Below, in pieces: positions 9,185 through 19,200 of a stretch of 64,000 nucleotides of DNA. The notes below the pieces were generated by a model that worked only from the letters and a program-made list of their open reading frames with translations, ran no database searches and had not been told where the DNA came from. Location of the stretch: the NCBI GenBank assembly GCA_050485685.1, contig JBJHBW010000001.1:186001-250000 (forward strand), written 5' to 3'. Positions within the stretch are counted from its first letter, which is position 1. Every line of letters begins with the position of its first letter. The DNA is from JBJHBP01 sp050485685. GTDB lineage: Bacteria; Pseudomonadota; Gammaproteobacteria; Steroidobacterales; Rariloculaceae. The translations under genes and the position numbers were made by a program.

Positions 9185-10935
9185 AGGTCCGGCCCCAATG
9201 TAATGTGCCAGCGGTAACGCGTGTCACGATCATCCAGGGGACTGGCAACGTCGATCCTCACCGGGCCTATCGGGGACTGCCAGCGCAGACCCAGTCCCGC
9301 GCCTGTCCTCGGTCGGAAATCAGCGCCGCGGAATGCGTTGCCCGAATCCACGAATGTCGCAAAAGACCACCGCCCGCGAAGCGGGTGCTCATACTCCATG
9401 CTGCCGACCAGCAGACCGCTGCCGCCGACAATTTCACCGTGTTCGTTAGATGGTCCCAGTGAGTCGTAACGGTATCCGCGTACACTGGTGTCACCGCCGG
9501 TGAAGAAGCGCACCGACGGCGGCAGGTCATCGAGGGCATCCTTCCATGTCAGTCCAAGGCTGCCTCGTATCAGCACCCTCGCACCGGACGGCAGGGAACG
9601 CACCCACTTTCCCCGCAGTATGCCCTGAAGAAAGCTGGTGTCCGACCCGAAGGAATCAGCCGCGCCCCGCACCTCGAAGTCCAGGCGGGAACCGTTTGTG
9701 GGCCTCAGCGTGTCATCACCACGCAGTCGGAACCACTCCATCGCCGGCATCAGCAACCGCGAACTGCCGGACTGTTCGCCCACCTCGAAATCTTCAAACA
9801 ACAGACTCACGCGCTGGGTCCGTGTCCAGCTGCGGCGCACTTCCACAACCCGGCGCGCTCCGAACTGCAGGCTGTCGGCTACGGATGTATCGGTACGCTC
9901 ATGGCGCACGCCACCGTCGAAACTGACCCACTCGGTGCGCGGATCACCGAAAGGAAATCGGTAATTGACGATGACATCCGTCGTTACCGGAGAAAGCTGC
10001 GAGGTCAGGCCAAACTGGTGACCACGATCGTTGTAGCGGCGATTGTCGCGACCGAAACGCAGGCGCGGTCCTGTATCGGTGGAATAGCCGAGTCCGTACG
10101 AAATGAGACGCGGCCGCGACGGCGTCAATGTGATGACGATGGGGATGCTGGTCGTGTCAGGATCAGGTGACTGGGGGCGAACATCAACGGTATCGAAATA
10201 GCCTGACTCCAGCAGCTCTATGTATAAAGCGGCAATCTGACGCTGGTCGAAGAAGTCGCCTTCCACGAAACCCATGTAGGAAATCACCAGGCTGTCCCGC
10301 AGCACGTCCTGGTCCAGCGTGATGTGCCCGAACGTATAGCGCGGTCCGGAATCGAAATGCAGCGTGATGTCAGCGGCCAGCTGCTCAGGATGCACATCGA
10401 TGCGTTGCACCGTAAAGCGTGCGTTCACGTAACCGCGCTCATCTGCGATCGAAAGCAGGCGGTTCTTGAGCTGCTCGTAATGTCCATGATGCAGCGGCAA
10501 ACCCGGCTGCAACGGCGAGGTGCGCACGGCATTCACGAACAGCAGTTCCTGTTCGGCTTCCTCCGTGAGCTGTATGTCCAGCTCGCGTACTGTCACCGGA
10601 GCACCAGGATCGATGACGAACTCCGCACGCCAGCAGGGTTCGTCGAACTCAAGCGAAGACTCTATGTGCACACGGTAGTGACCCAGCGCCTCCAGCGCCG
10701 AGCGGATCTGCCGGGGGGCCACCTGATAGCGCTGCGTCACCCGCCAAGGTGCAGCGCTGCAGGTTTCCCGACCCAGATCCAGGTACAGGCGAACGTTCTC
10801 CAGAAGTTCGCCATCGAGACCGCTGATGGTGACCTGCGCCCGCACCGGGGCAGCCGCAAACAGCAGGCAGCAGAGCGCCACAGCTGCCATCCATGGCAGG
10901 CCGGTGCGGCGCAGAATCTGACTGAACTGGTGCAT
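9181..10935 (-). CDS. tamA: Translocation and assembly module outer-membrane protein TamA
   Basis: This is an Omp85-superfamily outer-membrane protein: signal peptide (ending VRA before QVTISG), three POTRA-like domains, and a 16-strand barrel containing the lid-lock motif region GGDTSVRGYRYDSLGP and FVDSGNAFRG, ending in HITLGPDL. I chose the ATG at 10935 (584 residues) because it directly precedes the signal peptide; the open frame extends upstream to a TTG at 11025 but adds 30 polar residues with no exported character. It partners TamB, encoded immediately downstream with a four-base overlap. Confidence 0.93.
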   Translation of the reverse strand: MHQFSQILRRTGLPWMAAVALCCLLFAAAPVRAQVTISGLDGELLENVRLYLDLGRETCSAAPWRVTQRYQVAPRQIRSALEALGHYRVHIESSLEFDEPCWRAEFVIDPGAPVTVRELDIQLTEEAEQELLFVNAVRTSPLQPGLPLHHGHYEQLKNRLLSIADERGYVNARFTVQRIDVHPEQLAADITLHFDSGPRYTFGHITLDQDVLRDSLVISYMGFVEGDFFDQRQIAALYIELLESGYFDTVDVRPQSPDPDTTSIPIVITLTPSRPRLISYGLGYSTDTGPRLRFGRDNRRYNDRGHQFGLTSQLSPVTTDVIVNYRFPFGDPRTEWVSFDGGVRHERTDTSVADSLQFGARRVVEVRRSWTRTQRVSLLFEDFEVGEQSGSSRLLMPAMEWFRLRGDDTLRPTNGSRLDFEVRGAADSFGSDTSFLQGILRGKWVRSLPSGARVLIRGSLGLTWKDALDDLPPSVRFFTGGDTSVRGYRYDSLGPSNEHGEIVGGSGLLVGSMEYEHPLRGRWSFATFVDSGNAFRGADFRPRTGAGLGLRWQSPIGPVRIDVASPLDDRDTRYRWHITLGPDL

Positions 10936-11067
10936 CCCTGACGGTGTTCCTGAGCGCTGTGGCGCATCCGGGACCCCCGTCGCGCCGTCACTCGATCGTA
11001 GCAGCCTGTTCGATAAGACCGTCAACCGGTGTATCCGTTGCAGGGACGACGCCGAGCGCTGAGGCAG

Positions 11068-11925
11068 CTAGGCGGACTCCCCGTCCGTTCCTGCGTCGCT
11101 ACGGTCCACGACAGTGACCGGAAACGGCGTGTCGGAAGACCCCGCAAACAGTGTGCGGTGCGGGAACGGAATTTCGATGCCGGCTTCGTCGAAGGCGGCC
11201 TTGATACGCTCCGGCAGACGATTGCGAAGCTCGAGGAAGTTCGCGCGGGTGGACCAGGCCGAAAGCTGCAGATTCACGGACGAATCACCGAAACTCTGGA
11301 AAATGACAATGGGCTTCGGCTGGTTCAGGCACAACTCGTACTGATCGGCAACGTCCAGCAGCAGCTTGTGCACCCTGCCTATGTTTTCCTTGTATGCCAC
11401 GCCCACCTGCAGATCAACGCGCCGGATCGGGAAGCGGGTCATGTTCGTGATCTCGCTCTTGATCAGCATCTCGTTCGGTATGCGCACGAAAAGATTTTCG
11501 AACGTGCGCAATTTCACCGACAGCAGGTCGATGGACAGGACCTCGCCGGTGGTCTGCCCGACCCGTATGACATCACCGAGCACGAACGGTTTCTCGGCGA
11601 CCAGAAACAGCCCGCTGACGAGATTGGAGGCGGATGTCTGGGAAGCGAATCCCAGCGCGATCGTCAGCACACCGGCTGCACCAAGCAGCACCCCGAGGCC
11701 GAAGCCGAGTTCACGCAGCGCAGCCATGATCACGACCGCGCTCAGGACATAGAGTGCGAAGCGGCGCACAGTAGTGGCGGTGTGCGGCCCCATGGGACCG
11801 ATCACGATGTGCGAGAGACCTCGCGCGAGCAGCCGGGCGACCACCAGACCCACAACCAGAATGACCACGGCCCGCACCCAGGCAGCGATATCGACGGTGG
11901 CCAGCAATTCCATGAACTGTTCCAT
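11068..11925 (-). CDS. Small-conductance mechanosensitive channel (MscS family)
   Basis: The 285-residue inner-membrane protein has three N-terminal transmembrane helices (about residues 14-36, 57-80 and 85-110) followed by the MscS pore and beta domain: LGFASQTSASNLVSGLFL, KPFVLGDVIRVG and RIPNEML are diagnostic. It would open under hypo-osmotic stress to release solutes. Its ATG overlaps the stop of the upstream gene by one base (TGATG), so the two proteins are probably made together. Length is close to E. coli MscS (286). Confidence 0.93.
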   Translation of the reverse strand: MEQFMELLATVDIAAWVRAVVILVVGLVVARLLARGLSHIVIGPMGPHTATTVRRFALYVLSAVVIMAALRELGFGLGVLLGAAGVLTIALGFASQTSASNLVSGLFLVAEKPFVLGDVIRVGQTTGEVLSIDLLSVKLRTFENLFVRIPNEMLIKSEITNMTRFPIRRVDLQVGVAYKENIGRVHKLLLDVADQYELCLNQPKPIVIFQSFGDSSVNLQLSAWSTRANFLELRNRLPERIKAAFDEAGIEIPFPHRTLFAGSSDTPFPVTVVDRSDAGTDGESA

Positions 11926-12704
11926 CAGCGCAGCAACCGGCTGAAAGCCTGGACTATGGTACCCGGCTCAATGGGCGCCCGCGGCGGTGCCAGCTGCGTG
12001 CGCGAATCCGGCAGATGCGCGCTGGCCTTCGGAATGGTCAGTGCCGCCTGGCTGTCATGGTGTTCGCGAACGAACAGCACCGGGTCGGTAAAGAGGAGAT
12101 TGCGCTCATCATGGTGCAAAGCAAGCGCCGGCAGAGGCACTCGCAGCTGCTCAACCTGCAGCGTGTCCGAACCATGATTGCGGATCTCGATCGGGGTAGC
12201 CACGCGATGCGGCATGAACGACAACGCGGAACGGTCGGTTCTCGCGCTGGTGCGGCTTGCGTAGCACAGCTCGCCCTCCAGCGTGTTCGGCCCGAACCAG
12301 GTATCAGACGGCCGCTGCGCCGGCACCTCGATCAGCGTGATACCGTCGTCAGTGATGGCCGCAACCCGGATCACCGTCGTCACGAACAGCACCACCTGCT
12401 GGCCGGCCAGCACAAACAGCGGCCGCTCCGGCTGCACGACCATCGCCCGATCGGGCAGGCGCGGCGAAAGCTTTATTCGGCCTGAATCATTGCCGGTCAC
12501 ATAGCGTGAGGCGGTGTAGATCTCCGGGTCGGGCTCATAGTCCACGCAGGTCTCGATTTCCAGCGTCGCTTCCAGCGCATCGCCGACCGTCTTGGACGCG
12601 AACAGCCATTCGCGGCCACGCGGCTGGGCATAGAATTCCAGCGGCCCTATGCGCCATCGTGCCCAGCGCCGCTGCGTCAGCTGATAGTCGTCCCACCACT
12701 TCAT
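11925..12704 (-). CDS. Conserved cytoplasmic protein, probable DUF432 family
   Basis: I place the start at the ATG at 12704 (259 residues, MKWWDDYQLTQ), where recognisable sequence begins; the frame is open further upstream to 12986 but that part lies opposite the small heat-shock gene and its promoter. The pattern WRIGPLEFY near the start, SDTWFGPNTLEGELCYA in the middle and a terminal IVQAFSRLLR fit what I recall of DUF432, a family often placed beside mechanosensitive channels. No signal peptide, membrane helix or catalytic motif is visible. Coupling to the channel gene suggests a role with it; function is unknown. Confidence 0.7.
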   Translation of the reverse strand: MKWWDDYQLTQRRWARWRIGPLEFYAQPRGREWLFASKTVGDALEATLEIETCVDYEPDPEIYTASRYVTGNDSGRIKLSPRLPDRAMVVQPERPLFVLAGQQVVLFVTTVIRVAAITDDGITLIEVPAQRPSDTWFGPNTLEGELCYASRTSARTDRSALSFMPHRVATPIEIRNHGSDTLQVEQLRVPLPALALHHDERNLLFTDPVLFVREHHDSQAALTIPKASAHLPDSRTQLAPPRAPIEPGTIVQAFSRLLR

Positions 12705-12773
12705 CACGGCGACAATGCTAACCCAAGGAAGCCATGTTCGTGCATGGTCCGTGACTGACCCGCCGCACCTGTC

Positions 12774-12804
12774 CTTGAAATGGCTGCCGACAGGCCCCAC
12801 AAAT
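12774..12804 (+). promoter_or_regulatory. Sigma-32 (heat-shock) promoter for the small heat-shock operon
   Basis: CTTGAAA at 12774-12780 and CCCCACAAAT at 12795-12804 match the RpoH consensus -35 (CTTGAA) and -10 (CCCCATNTA) with a 15-base spacer after CTTGAA. The predicted transcript begins about 35 bases before the first Hsp20 gene, which makes the assignment strong. The rest of the divergent gap 12705-12846 shows nothing else clear. Confidence 0.8.
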
Positions 12805-12846
12805 CGTGCAGGCAAATTCGCATGAACGACGATGGAGGTAGCCACC

Positions 12847-13284
12847 ATGGCCAGCGTGACCAGCCGATCCGGTGCCTGGTTCGACCCGTTCGAACAGCTG
12901 CGCCGGGAAATGGACAGCCTGTTCGAATCATCTTTCGGCCCGGCCAGCATCCGGTCCCCGGCACGGGGGGCATTTCCGGCGGTCAACGTCGGTATAAGCC
13001 CTGAGTCGGTAGACGTTTATCTTTTCCTGCCCGGCCTGGATCCTGAGAAACTGGACGTTTCTCTTGAAGATCACGTGCTGACCGTAAGCGGTGAGCGCCC
13101 GCCGACCGAAGGCGACGGACGCGTCTACCTGCGCGAGCGCTTCTCGGGCGCATTCACGCGCGCAATCAATCTTCCCGACGAGGTAGACCCCGAAAACAGC
13201 CGCGCCGAATACCGCAATGGCGTACTTCGGGTGAGCTTCGGCCGCAGGCAGGAAGCCCGAGTCCGACGCATAGAAGTGAAGTGA
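12847..13284 (+). CDS. Small heat-shock protein (Hsp20/alpha-crystallin)
   Basis: This 145-residue protein is an ATP-independent holdase chaperone that binds unfolding proteins. The ATG at 12847 is chosen over the in-frame ATG at 12832 because GGAGGT lies 7 bases before it and the upstream ATG lies within that ribosome-binding site. The N-terminus is WFDPFEQLRREMDSLFESSF, then the alpha-crystallin domain from about residue 40, with VYLFLPGLDPEKLDVSLED and EYRNGVLRVSF. The A/G-x-L motif is present as NGVLRV. It is the first gene behind the sigma-32 promoter and is followed 25 bases later by a second member of the family. Confidence 0.93.
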   Translation: MASVTSRSGAWFDPFEQLRREMDSLFESSFGPASIRSPARGAFPAVNVGISPESVDVYLFLPGLDPEKLDVSLEDHVLTVSGERPPTEGDGRVYLRERFSGAFTRAINLPDEVDPENSRAEYRNGVLRVSFGRRQEARVRRIEVK

Positions 13285-13309
13285 CCGGAAACAGTTTCAG
13301 GAGGCAGAC

Positions 13310-13687
13310 ATGAACACAACCAGGGATTCTCAGGTGACCGCGAACAACGAGCGCGTACAGACTCTGCGTCCGCCGGTAGATGTGATGGAAGATGAGCACG
13401 GCATTGTGCTGCATGCGGACATGCCGGGCGTTGCGTCGGAGGACCTGAACATTTCCGTGGAAGACAAGGTCCTGCGGATTGAAGCTGACGCCAGGCTGGA
13501 CACGCCGGATGAGATGAAGGCCGTATACGCCGAGTTCAGAACGCCGCGCTATGTACGCGAATTCTCGTTGAGTGGCGAACTGGACGCGCAGAAGATCGAT
13601 GCGACTCTGCGAAATGGCCTGCTGGTGCTGAAGATTCCGAAGCACGAGCATGCGAAGCCGCGCAAGATCTCGGTGAATGTGCGCTGA
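13310..13687 (+). CDS. Second small heat-shock protein (Hsp20/alpha-crystallin)
   Basis: This 125-residue Hsp20 paralogue starts at an ATG preceded by AGGAGG at ideal spacing. A short N-terminal arm leads into RPPVDVMEDEHGIVLHADMPGV and the alpha-crystallin domain, with NGLLVLKIPK as the A/G-x-L motif and a short basic C-terminal tail. The N-terminal arm is much shorter and more polar than that of the first protein, so the two may form mixed oligomers or handle different clients; this is inference. It belongs to the sigma-32 controlled operon. Confidence 0.93.
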   Translation: MNTTRDSQVTANNERVQTLRPPVDVMEDEHGIVLHADMPGVASEDLNISVEDKVLRIEADARLDTPDEMKAVYAEFRTPRYVREFSLSGELDAQKIDATLRNGLLVLKIPKHEHAKPRKISVNVR

Positions 13688-13716
13688 TCATACCGTGGTG
13701 AACTGCGCGCGCCGGA

Positions 13717-14886
13717 TCACTCCCGCAGCCCAAACCACCAGATGCCGGCGGCCCCTGCGCCGGCTATGGCCATCGTGGTCGCCAGTGGCAGCGCACTCGG
13801 CGTCTGCACGGTACTGAGCAGCGCGGCCACCGCCGCACCAACGACGAACTGATTCACGCTGAACACCGCCGATGCGGCACCGAAGCGGCCCGGGAACCGG
13901 CTCAGCGTGCGAGCCATCGCGTTCGAGAGTACGAAGCCCAGACCGCAGATGTAGACAAAGCACGTGACCATCACGGCGACCACTCCGCCACCCAGCAGCG
14001 ACACGACCAGGAACCCCGCCCCGCCTGCCGCGAGCAGCGACGTGCCCAGCGACAACAGGCGGGAGATCCCGACACGTTCGACCAGACGACCGTTCACATA
14101 AGCACTCGCGGACGCACCGAGCATGACCACGGCGAAGCAGTAGCCGAACTGGTGAGGCGCAAGCCCGAAGAAATCCACCAGCACGAACGAGGAGTTCGAC
14201 ACGAAGGCGATGACCCCGGCGAAGCACAGACCCGTGCACGCCATGAAGCCCAGGGCTTTGCGATCCCGCAATACCGGGCCGTAGCCTGCAAGCGCCTGCA
14301 ACACGCTGATCTGGCGCATACGTCGCACGCGTGGCAGCAATGTCAGTGTCACAACAAAACACAACAGGCCGGCGACGGCATGAACCCAGAACACCAGTGG
14401 CCAGTACCCCAGCGTTGCAAGATGACCGCCCACGGCTGGCGCTATCACCGGCGTGAGGAACGCGAACATCTGCACCCAGGACATGGCACGCGAGGCGTCA
14501 TGGCCTGTCCAGCGATCAAGAATGAGTGCGCGCGCCAGCACCATGCCGGATGAAGCGCCCAGGCCCTGCACCACACGCAGCGCCACCAGCCACGACAGCG
14601 ACAGCGCAAACGCGGCACCGATGCTTGCGACGATATATATTGCCAGTCCAACCAGCAGCACCGGCTTGCGACCGTACTTGTCCGACAGCGGACCATAGAT
14701 CGCAGCACCCAGGGAGAACCCGATCAGCACCGCACTCATGGTCAGCTGTACCGAGCCGCTGCTGACACCAAGCCCGCTGGCAACCAGCGACAGGGAGGGC
14801 ACGAACAGGTCGCTGGCAAGCGGGCCCAGCGCCGCCAGGGCGCCGAGAAATGGAATCAGCAGCAGTTGCCGGAACGACAATGACAT
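13717..14886 (-). CDS. MFS drug exporter, Bcr/CflA type
   Basis: The 389-residue protein has twelve hydrophobic segments. The N-terminal LGPLASDLFVPSLSLVASGLG followed by GAAIYGPLSDKYGRKPVLLVG (the MFS loop 2-3 motif) and VVQGLGASSGMVLARALILDRW (motif C-like) place it in the DHA1 Bcr/CflA subfamily of drug:H+ antiporters. It lies 110 bases downstream of a MarR-family gene on the same strand, a common arrangement in which the regulator controls the exporter. The substrate cannot be read from the sequence. Confidence 0.9.
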   Translation of the reverse strand: MSLSFRQLLLIPFLGALAALGPLASDLFVPSLSLVASGLGVSSGSVQLTMSAVLIGFSLGAAIYGPLSDKYGRKPVLLVGLAIYIVASIGAAFALSLSWLVALRVVQGLGASSGMVLARALILDRWTGHDASRAMSWVQMFAFLTPVIAPAVGGHLATLGYWPLVFWVHAVAGLLCFVVTLTLLPRVRRMRQISVLQALAGYGPVLRDRKALGFMACTGLCFAGVIAFVSNSSFVLVDFFGLAPHQFGYCFAVVMLGASASAYVNGRLVERVGISRLLSLGTSLLAAGGAGFLVVSLLGGGVVAVMVTCFVYICGLGFVLSNAMARTLSRFPGRFGAASAVFSVNQFVVGAAVAALLSTVQTPSALPLATTMAIAGAGAAGIWWFGLRE

Positions 14887-14996
14887 AGCGTTGGAGGCCG
14901 TAACCTGATCATTCCTGAAATTCGTGGCGGTGATGCGGCGGGCACAGGGCGCGGATGTTGCACACCCTGCCCCGCACTACCGGTCCCGAATGCCGG

Positions 14997-15443
14997 TCAG
15001 CGCTTGCCCAGCGCGATCAGTTCGCGCAGGCCCAGGTGGAGAGCATCCAGCTGCTCCTTTCCAAGCTGCTCGCAGATCTGTGCGTACTCGTGCTCCATGC
15101 GCGGACCTATGCGCCTGACCAGGCGACGCCCGCGTGGCGAGATGCGCACCTTGAGTTCGCGCTGGTCGCGCTTGGAACGGTCAACGCGCACCAGGCCGTC
15201 ATCCGCCAGTCTGCGCAGGATGCGTGTCATGCTGGGCGCGAGCACCGCGGCTTCACGCGCAACCGCAGCTCCGGTCATCTCACTGACTTCATCCAGCGCG
15301 CGCAATGTCCGCCATTGCTGTTCAGTGAGGCCGAATTCGTACAGAATAGGTCGAAATCTGGCTACCGTGACTTCGCGCGCGCGCAGCAGCAGTATCGGCA
15401 ATGATTCGCTGAAACGACGTATCGGAGATCGGTTCGTTGGCAT
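14997..15443 (-). CDS. MarR-family transcriptional regulator
   Basis: This winged-helix regulator has the MarR core: LTEQQWRTLRALDEV, AAVLAPSMTRILRRLADDGLVRVDRSKRD (recognition helix and wing) and LKVRISPRGRRLV. The general form resembles the HpaR branch. The ATG at 15443 gives 148 residues; an in-frame GTG at 15458 would add five. It probably controls the MFS exporter downstream in the same orientation. The 120-base gap to the divergent peptidase gene contains a small inverted repeat that could be its site. Confidence 0.9.
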   Translation of the reverse strand: MPTNRSPIRRFSESLPILLLRAREVTVARFRPILYEFGLTEQQWRTLRALDEVSEMTGAAVAREAAVLAPSMTRILRRLADDGLVRVDRSKRDQRELKVRISPRGRRLVRRIGPRMEHEYAQICEQLGKEQLDALHLGLRELIALGKR

Positions 15444-15518
15444 AGGAATATTTCTCACCGGCGGTGACGCTCATGTCCAGCCAGTGCGCCGGACTACCAG
15501 CGCCGCACATCGATAGCA

Positions 15519-15528
15519 TAACACGTTA
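15519..15528. promoter_or_regulatory. Small inverted repeat, possible MarR operator
   Basis: TAAC-AC-GTTA lies in the only AT-rich part of the gap between the MarR gene and the divergent zinc peptidase gene. The arms are only four bases, so this is a weak candidate. No convincing -35/-10 pair was found for either gene. Confidence 0.25.
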
Positions 15529-15578
15529 ACTATATTCGTGCGCCCCGTGTCGCATCGCATGACGGTATCCTTGCATCC

Positions 15579-16262
15579 ATGCACATCCTGATCCTGATCA
15601 TTGCGGTACTTGCGCTGGTGATAGGACCGGGATTGTGGGTGCGCGCGGTGATGAAGCGCTACAGCATTCCCGCCGACCGTTACCCCAGAACCGGCGGCCA
15701 GCTGGCGCGCGAACTGCTGGACAGCCTTTCGCTGCATCACGTCAGCACGGAAGCCACCGATCAGGGGGATCACTACGATCCGCTGCAGAAGGCGGTGAGG
15801 CTTTCGCGCGAGAATTACGATGGCCGCTCGCTGACTGCGATAACCATCGCCGCGCACGAGGTAGGGCATGCGATACAGGACGCCGGCGGATTCACACCGC
15901 TGCGCTGGCGCACCAGACTGGTACGCTGGGTGGGTCCTATTGAGAAAGTCGGCGCCGGCATGCTGATGGCCGCACCGTTCACCGGCGCACTGACACGGTC
16001 GCCGGCAATCGGCATGCTGACCTTTCTTGGCGGCCTCGCGACACTGGGCTCAGGCATTGCCGTACATGCGCTGACGCTGCCCACCGAATTCGACGCCAGC
16101 TTCCGCCGCGCCCTGCCGCTGATGAAACAGCGATCCATCCTGCGCCCGGAAGATCGTCCGCGCGCCCGACGCCTGCTGACCGCCGCCGCACTGACCTACG
16201 TGGCCGGTGCCCTGCAAAGTCTGCTCAACATCGCCCGCTGGTGGGCCATCCTGCGCCGCTGA
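15579..16262 (+). CDS. Membrane-embedded neutral zinc metallopeptidase (YugP-like)
   Basis: The 227-residue protein starts with a transmembrane helix (residues 2-22) and contains the gluzincin motif HEVGH at 93-97, with a likely third zinc ligand Glu170 in LPTEFDASFRRAL. Further hydrophobic segments lie around 125-165 and 190-225. This fits the Zn_peptidase_2 (DUF2268-unrelated, YugP-type) family of inner-membrane proteases of unknown substrate. It stands alone, divergent from the MarR gene, with its last codons 16 bases from the convergent RND pump gene. Confidence 0.85.
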   Translation: MHILILIIAVLALVIGPGLWVRAVMKRYSIPADRYPRTGGQLARELLDSLSLHHVSTEATDQGDHYDPLQKAVRLSRENYDGRSLTAITIAAHEVGHAIQDAGGFTPLRWRTRLVRWVGPIEKVGAGMLMAAPFTGALTRSPAIGMLTFLGGLATLGSGIAVHALTLPTEFDASFRRALPLMKQRSILRPEDRPRARRLLTAAALTYVAGALQSLLNIARWWAILRR

Positions 16263-16278
16263 CCCCGAACCCCGCCGC

Positions 16279-19200
16279 CTATCGCGCGACAGTCTGCGTC
16301 TTCATCGACTCAAGCCGATTCGCAACCTCATTCGGCGAACCGGTCCCGAGCGCCAGCAACTGATAGAAAGCCGGAACGACGAACAGCGTCAGAATGGTTG
16401 CCAGACTCACACCGAAGAAAATCACAATACCCAGCGTGGTACGGCTGACCGCTCCAGGGCCAGTGGCCATGATCAGTGGCAACGCACCCATCAGCGTGCA
16501 CATCGCGGTCATGATCACGGGACGGAAGCGAATGCGCGAGGCCTCCAGAATGGCTTCCTGAAAGGCCATGCCGCGATCGCGCATCTGGTTGACGAACTCA
16601 ACAATCAGCACACCGTTCTTGGCGGCGATACCGACCAGCATGATGATGCCGATCTGACTGTAAATGTTCAGCGTATTGCCGGTCAGATGCAGTCCGAGCA
16701 GACCGCCGGCGACAGCCAGCGGCACGGTCATCATGATCACGAGCGGATGCACAAAACTCTCGAACTGTGCGGCCAGCACCAGATACACGACGCACAGGGC
16801 GATCAGAAACGTGAACAGCAGCGCGCCTGAGGCTTCCTTGTATTCCAGCGACTCACCGCGATAGTCGATCTGTGCGGTAACCGGCAGCTCGCTGCGCACC
16901 AGGCCTTCCAGATAATCGAGTGCGTCACCGAGGGCGTAACCGGGTGCGAGGTTCGCGCTGATGGTCACTGCACGGGTGCGATTGTGACGGATCAGCTGGC
17001 TGGGACCGGCCTGTTCCTCGAGTCGCACGAGGTTGGACAGCGGTATCAGCTGGCCGGTGCGATCGGATCGCACGAAGATGTTGCGAAGGTCCGAGTGCGT
17101 CGCGCGCTGATCGGGCCTGGCCTGCAGAATGACATCGTACTCCTCACCGTCGACGACATAGGTCGTCACCTGGCGCTGGGTCATCATGGTCTGCAGCGCC
17201 TGCCCTATGCTGCGCGCCGAAACACCCAGGCTGGCCGCGCGATCGGTATCCACGCGCACCAGCACCTGCGGCTGCGTCTCGCGAAGATCGGAATCCATTC
17301 GCAGAAGACCAGGATTCTCGGCAGCGCGTGCCATGATGATGTCGCGCCAGCGTGCCAGCTCCTGGTAATTGGGTCCGCCTATGACCAGCTGCACCGGTGC
17401 GCCTCCACCGCTGCCGGCAATACCCGAGCGCTGGAATGTCATCACGCGGATGTCCGGAATCTCTTCCCACATCTGGCTTAGGCGCTGCATCAGTTCTTCG
17501 GTGCCGGTCTCGCGCTCGTTCCAGGGTCGCAACGTGACGTTGACAATACCGGCGCCACCACCACCCCAGCCCGGGACACCCACCACGCTGCGCTGAATCA
17601 GACCAGACTCCACATACGGCACCAGTGCATCCTCTACCAGCATGGCCTGCTGCAGCATGTGTTCGAAAGCAACGCCTTCCGGCGCCTGCATCATGCCGTT
17701 GAAGCTGCCCTGATCTTCCACCGGCGCATATTCCTGCGGAATTACGTTCAGAAGGCCCCAGGCACCGCCGGCCAACCCCAGACTGACCAGCACCGCAAGC
17801 CACGGCGCGCGCAACGTGAATGCGAGTACGCGCTGATACTTCCCGGACATCCAGACAAAGAACCTGTCCAGCGCATGTGCCGTACGGCTCTCGCGTTCAC
17901 TGGGCCGCAGCAGCTTGGAACACATCATCGGCGCCAGCGAAAGCGCCAGTACACTGGAAAAGATCACGGCGGCCGCAATGGTCACACCCAGCTCGGCGAA
18001 AATCCGGCCAATGCTGTCGCGCAAAAACGCGATGGGCGTAAATACCGACACCAGCACCACCGTAGTCGCAATCACCGCAAATGCCACCTGGCGCGTGCCG
18101 TTATAGGCAGCCAGCAGCGGCGGTTCGCCCTCCTCTATGCGCCTGTGCGCGTTCTCCAGCACTACGATGGAGTCGTCGACGACCAGGCCTATGCACAGCA
18201 CAAGCGCCAGCAGCGTGACCAGGTTGATCGAGAAGCCGAAGGCTGCCAACGCAATGAACGCCGAGATCAGACACACCGGTATCGTCACCAGCGGAATCAG
18301 CATTGCGCGGAAGCTGCCAAGGAACAGCAGGATTACGAGCGCAACCAGCGTGGTCGTAATGCCTATCGTCCAGTACACCGCACTGATGGCCGCGCGTATG
18401 AATGCCGAGTCATCACCGCTGGTGAGCAGGGCCATGCCAGGTGGCAGATCCTGATTCACGCGCTCGACTTCGCGCACGACACCGTCCAGCACTTCCACAG
18501 TGTTCGCGGTCGACTGTTTGATCACGCCGAACCCGGTTGTGGTCGCAGCGTTTGTGCGGAACACCTGATTGAGCTGGCGCGGAGCGACTTCCACATCCGC
18601 GATCTCGCCCAACCGTATCAGGTGCCCGTCCTCGCCCTGAGCGATGACCAGCCGACGGAACTGCTCAGCGGTCTGATAATTGCGCGCGACCCGTACCTGA
18701 AAATCACGCGCAGAGGATTCGACCCGCCCGGCCGGCAGTTCGATATTCTCTGCACGCAGCGCGGCTTCGACGTCGTTGACAGTGAGATTACGTGCCGCCA
18801 GCGCAAGGCGGTCCAGCCAGATGCGCATTGACGGGCCGCCGGCGCCGAAACTCTGGATCTGCGACACGCCGGGCAGCACCGCGAAACGATCGATGATGTA
18901 CCGATTCATGTAGTCGGTGAGCTCCATCATGTCCATGGTTTCGCTGGACAGCGTCAGGTACATGATGGGCGAGGTATCGGAATCGGATTTCGACACCGTG
19001 GGCGGATCGGCGTCATCGGGAAGACGCCGCGCAACGCGCGATACTCGATCGCGTACGTCGTTCGTCGCCTCGTCAAGGTCACGGTCCAGGTCGAACTCCA
19101 CGGTTACCTGCGATTGCGAATCGCGGCTGGTGGATCGAATGATTCGCACGCCTTCTATGCCGCTGAGCTCGCCCTCGATCATCTGGGTGATGCGGCTTTC

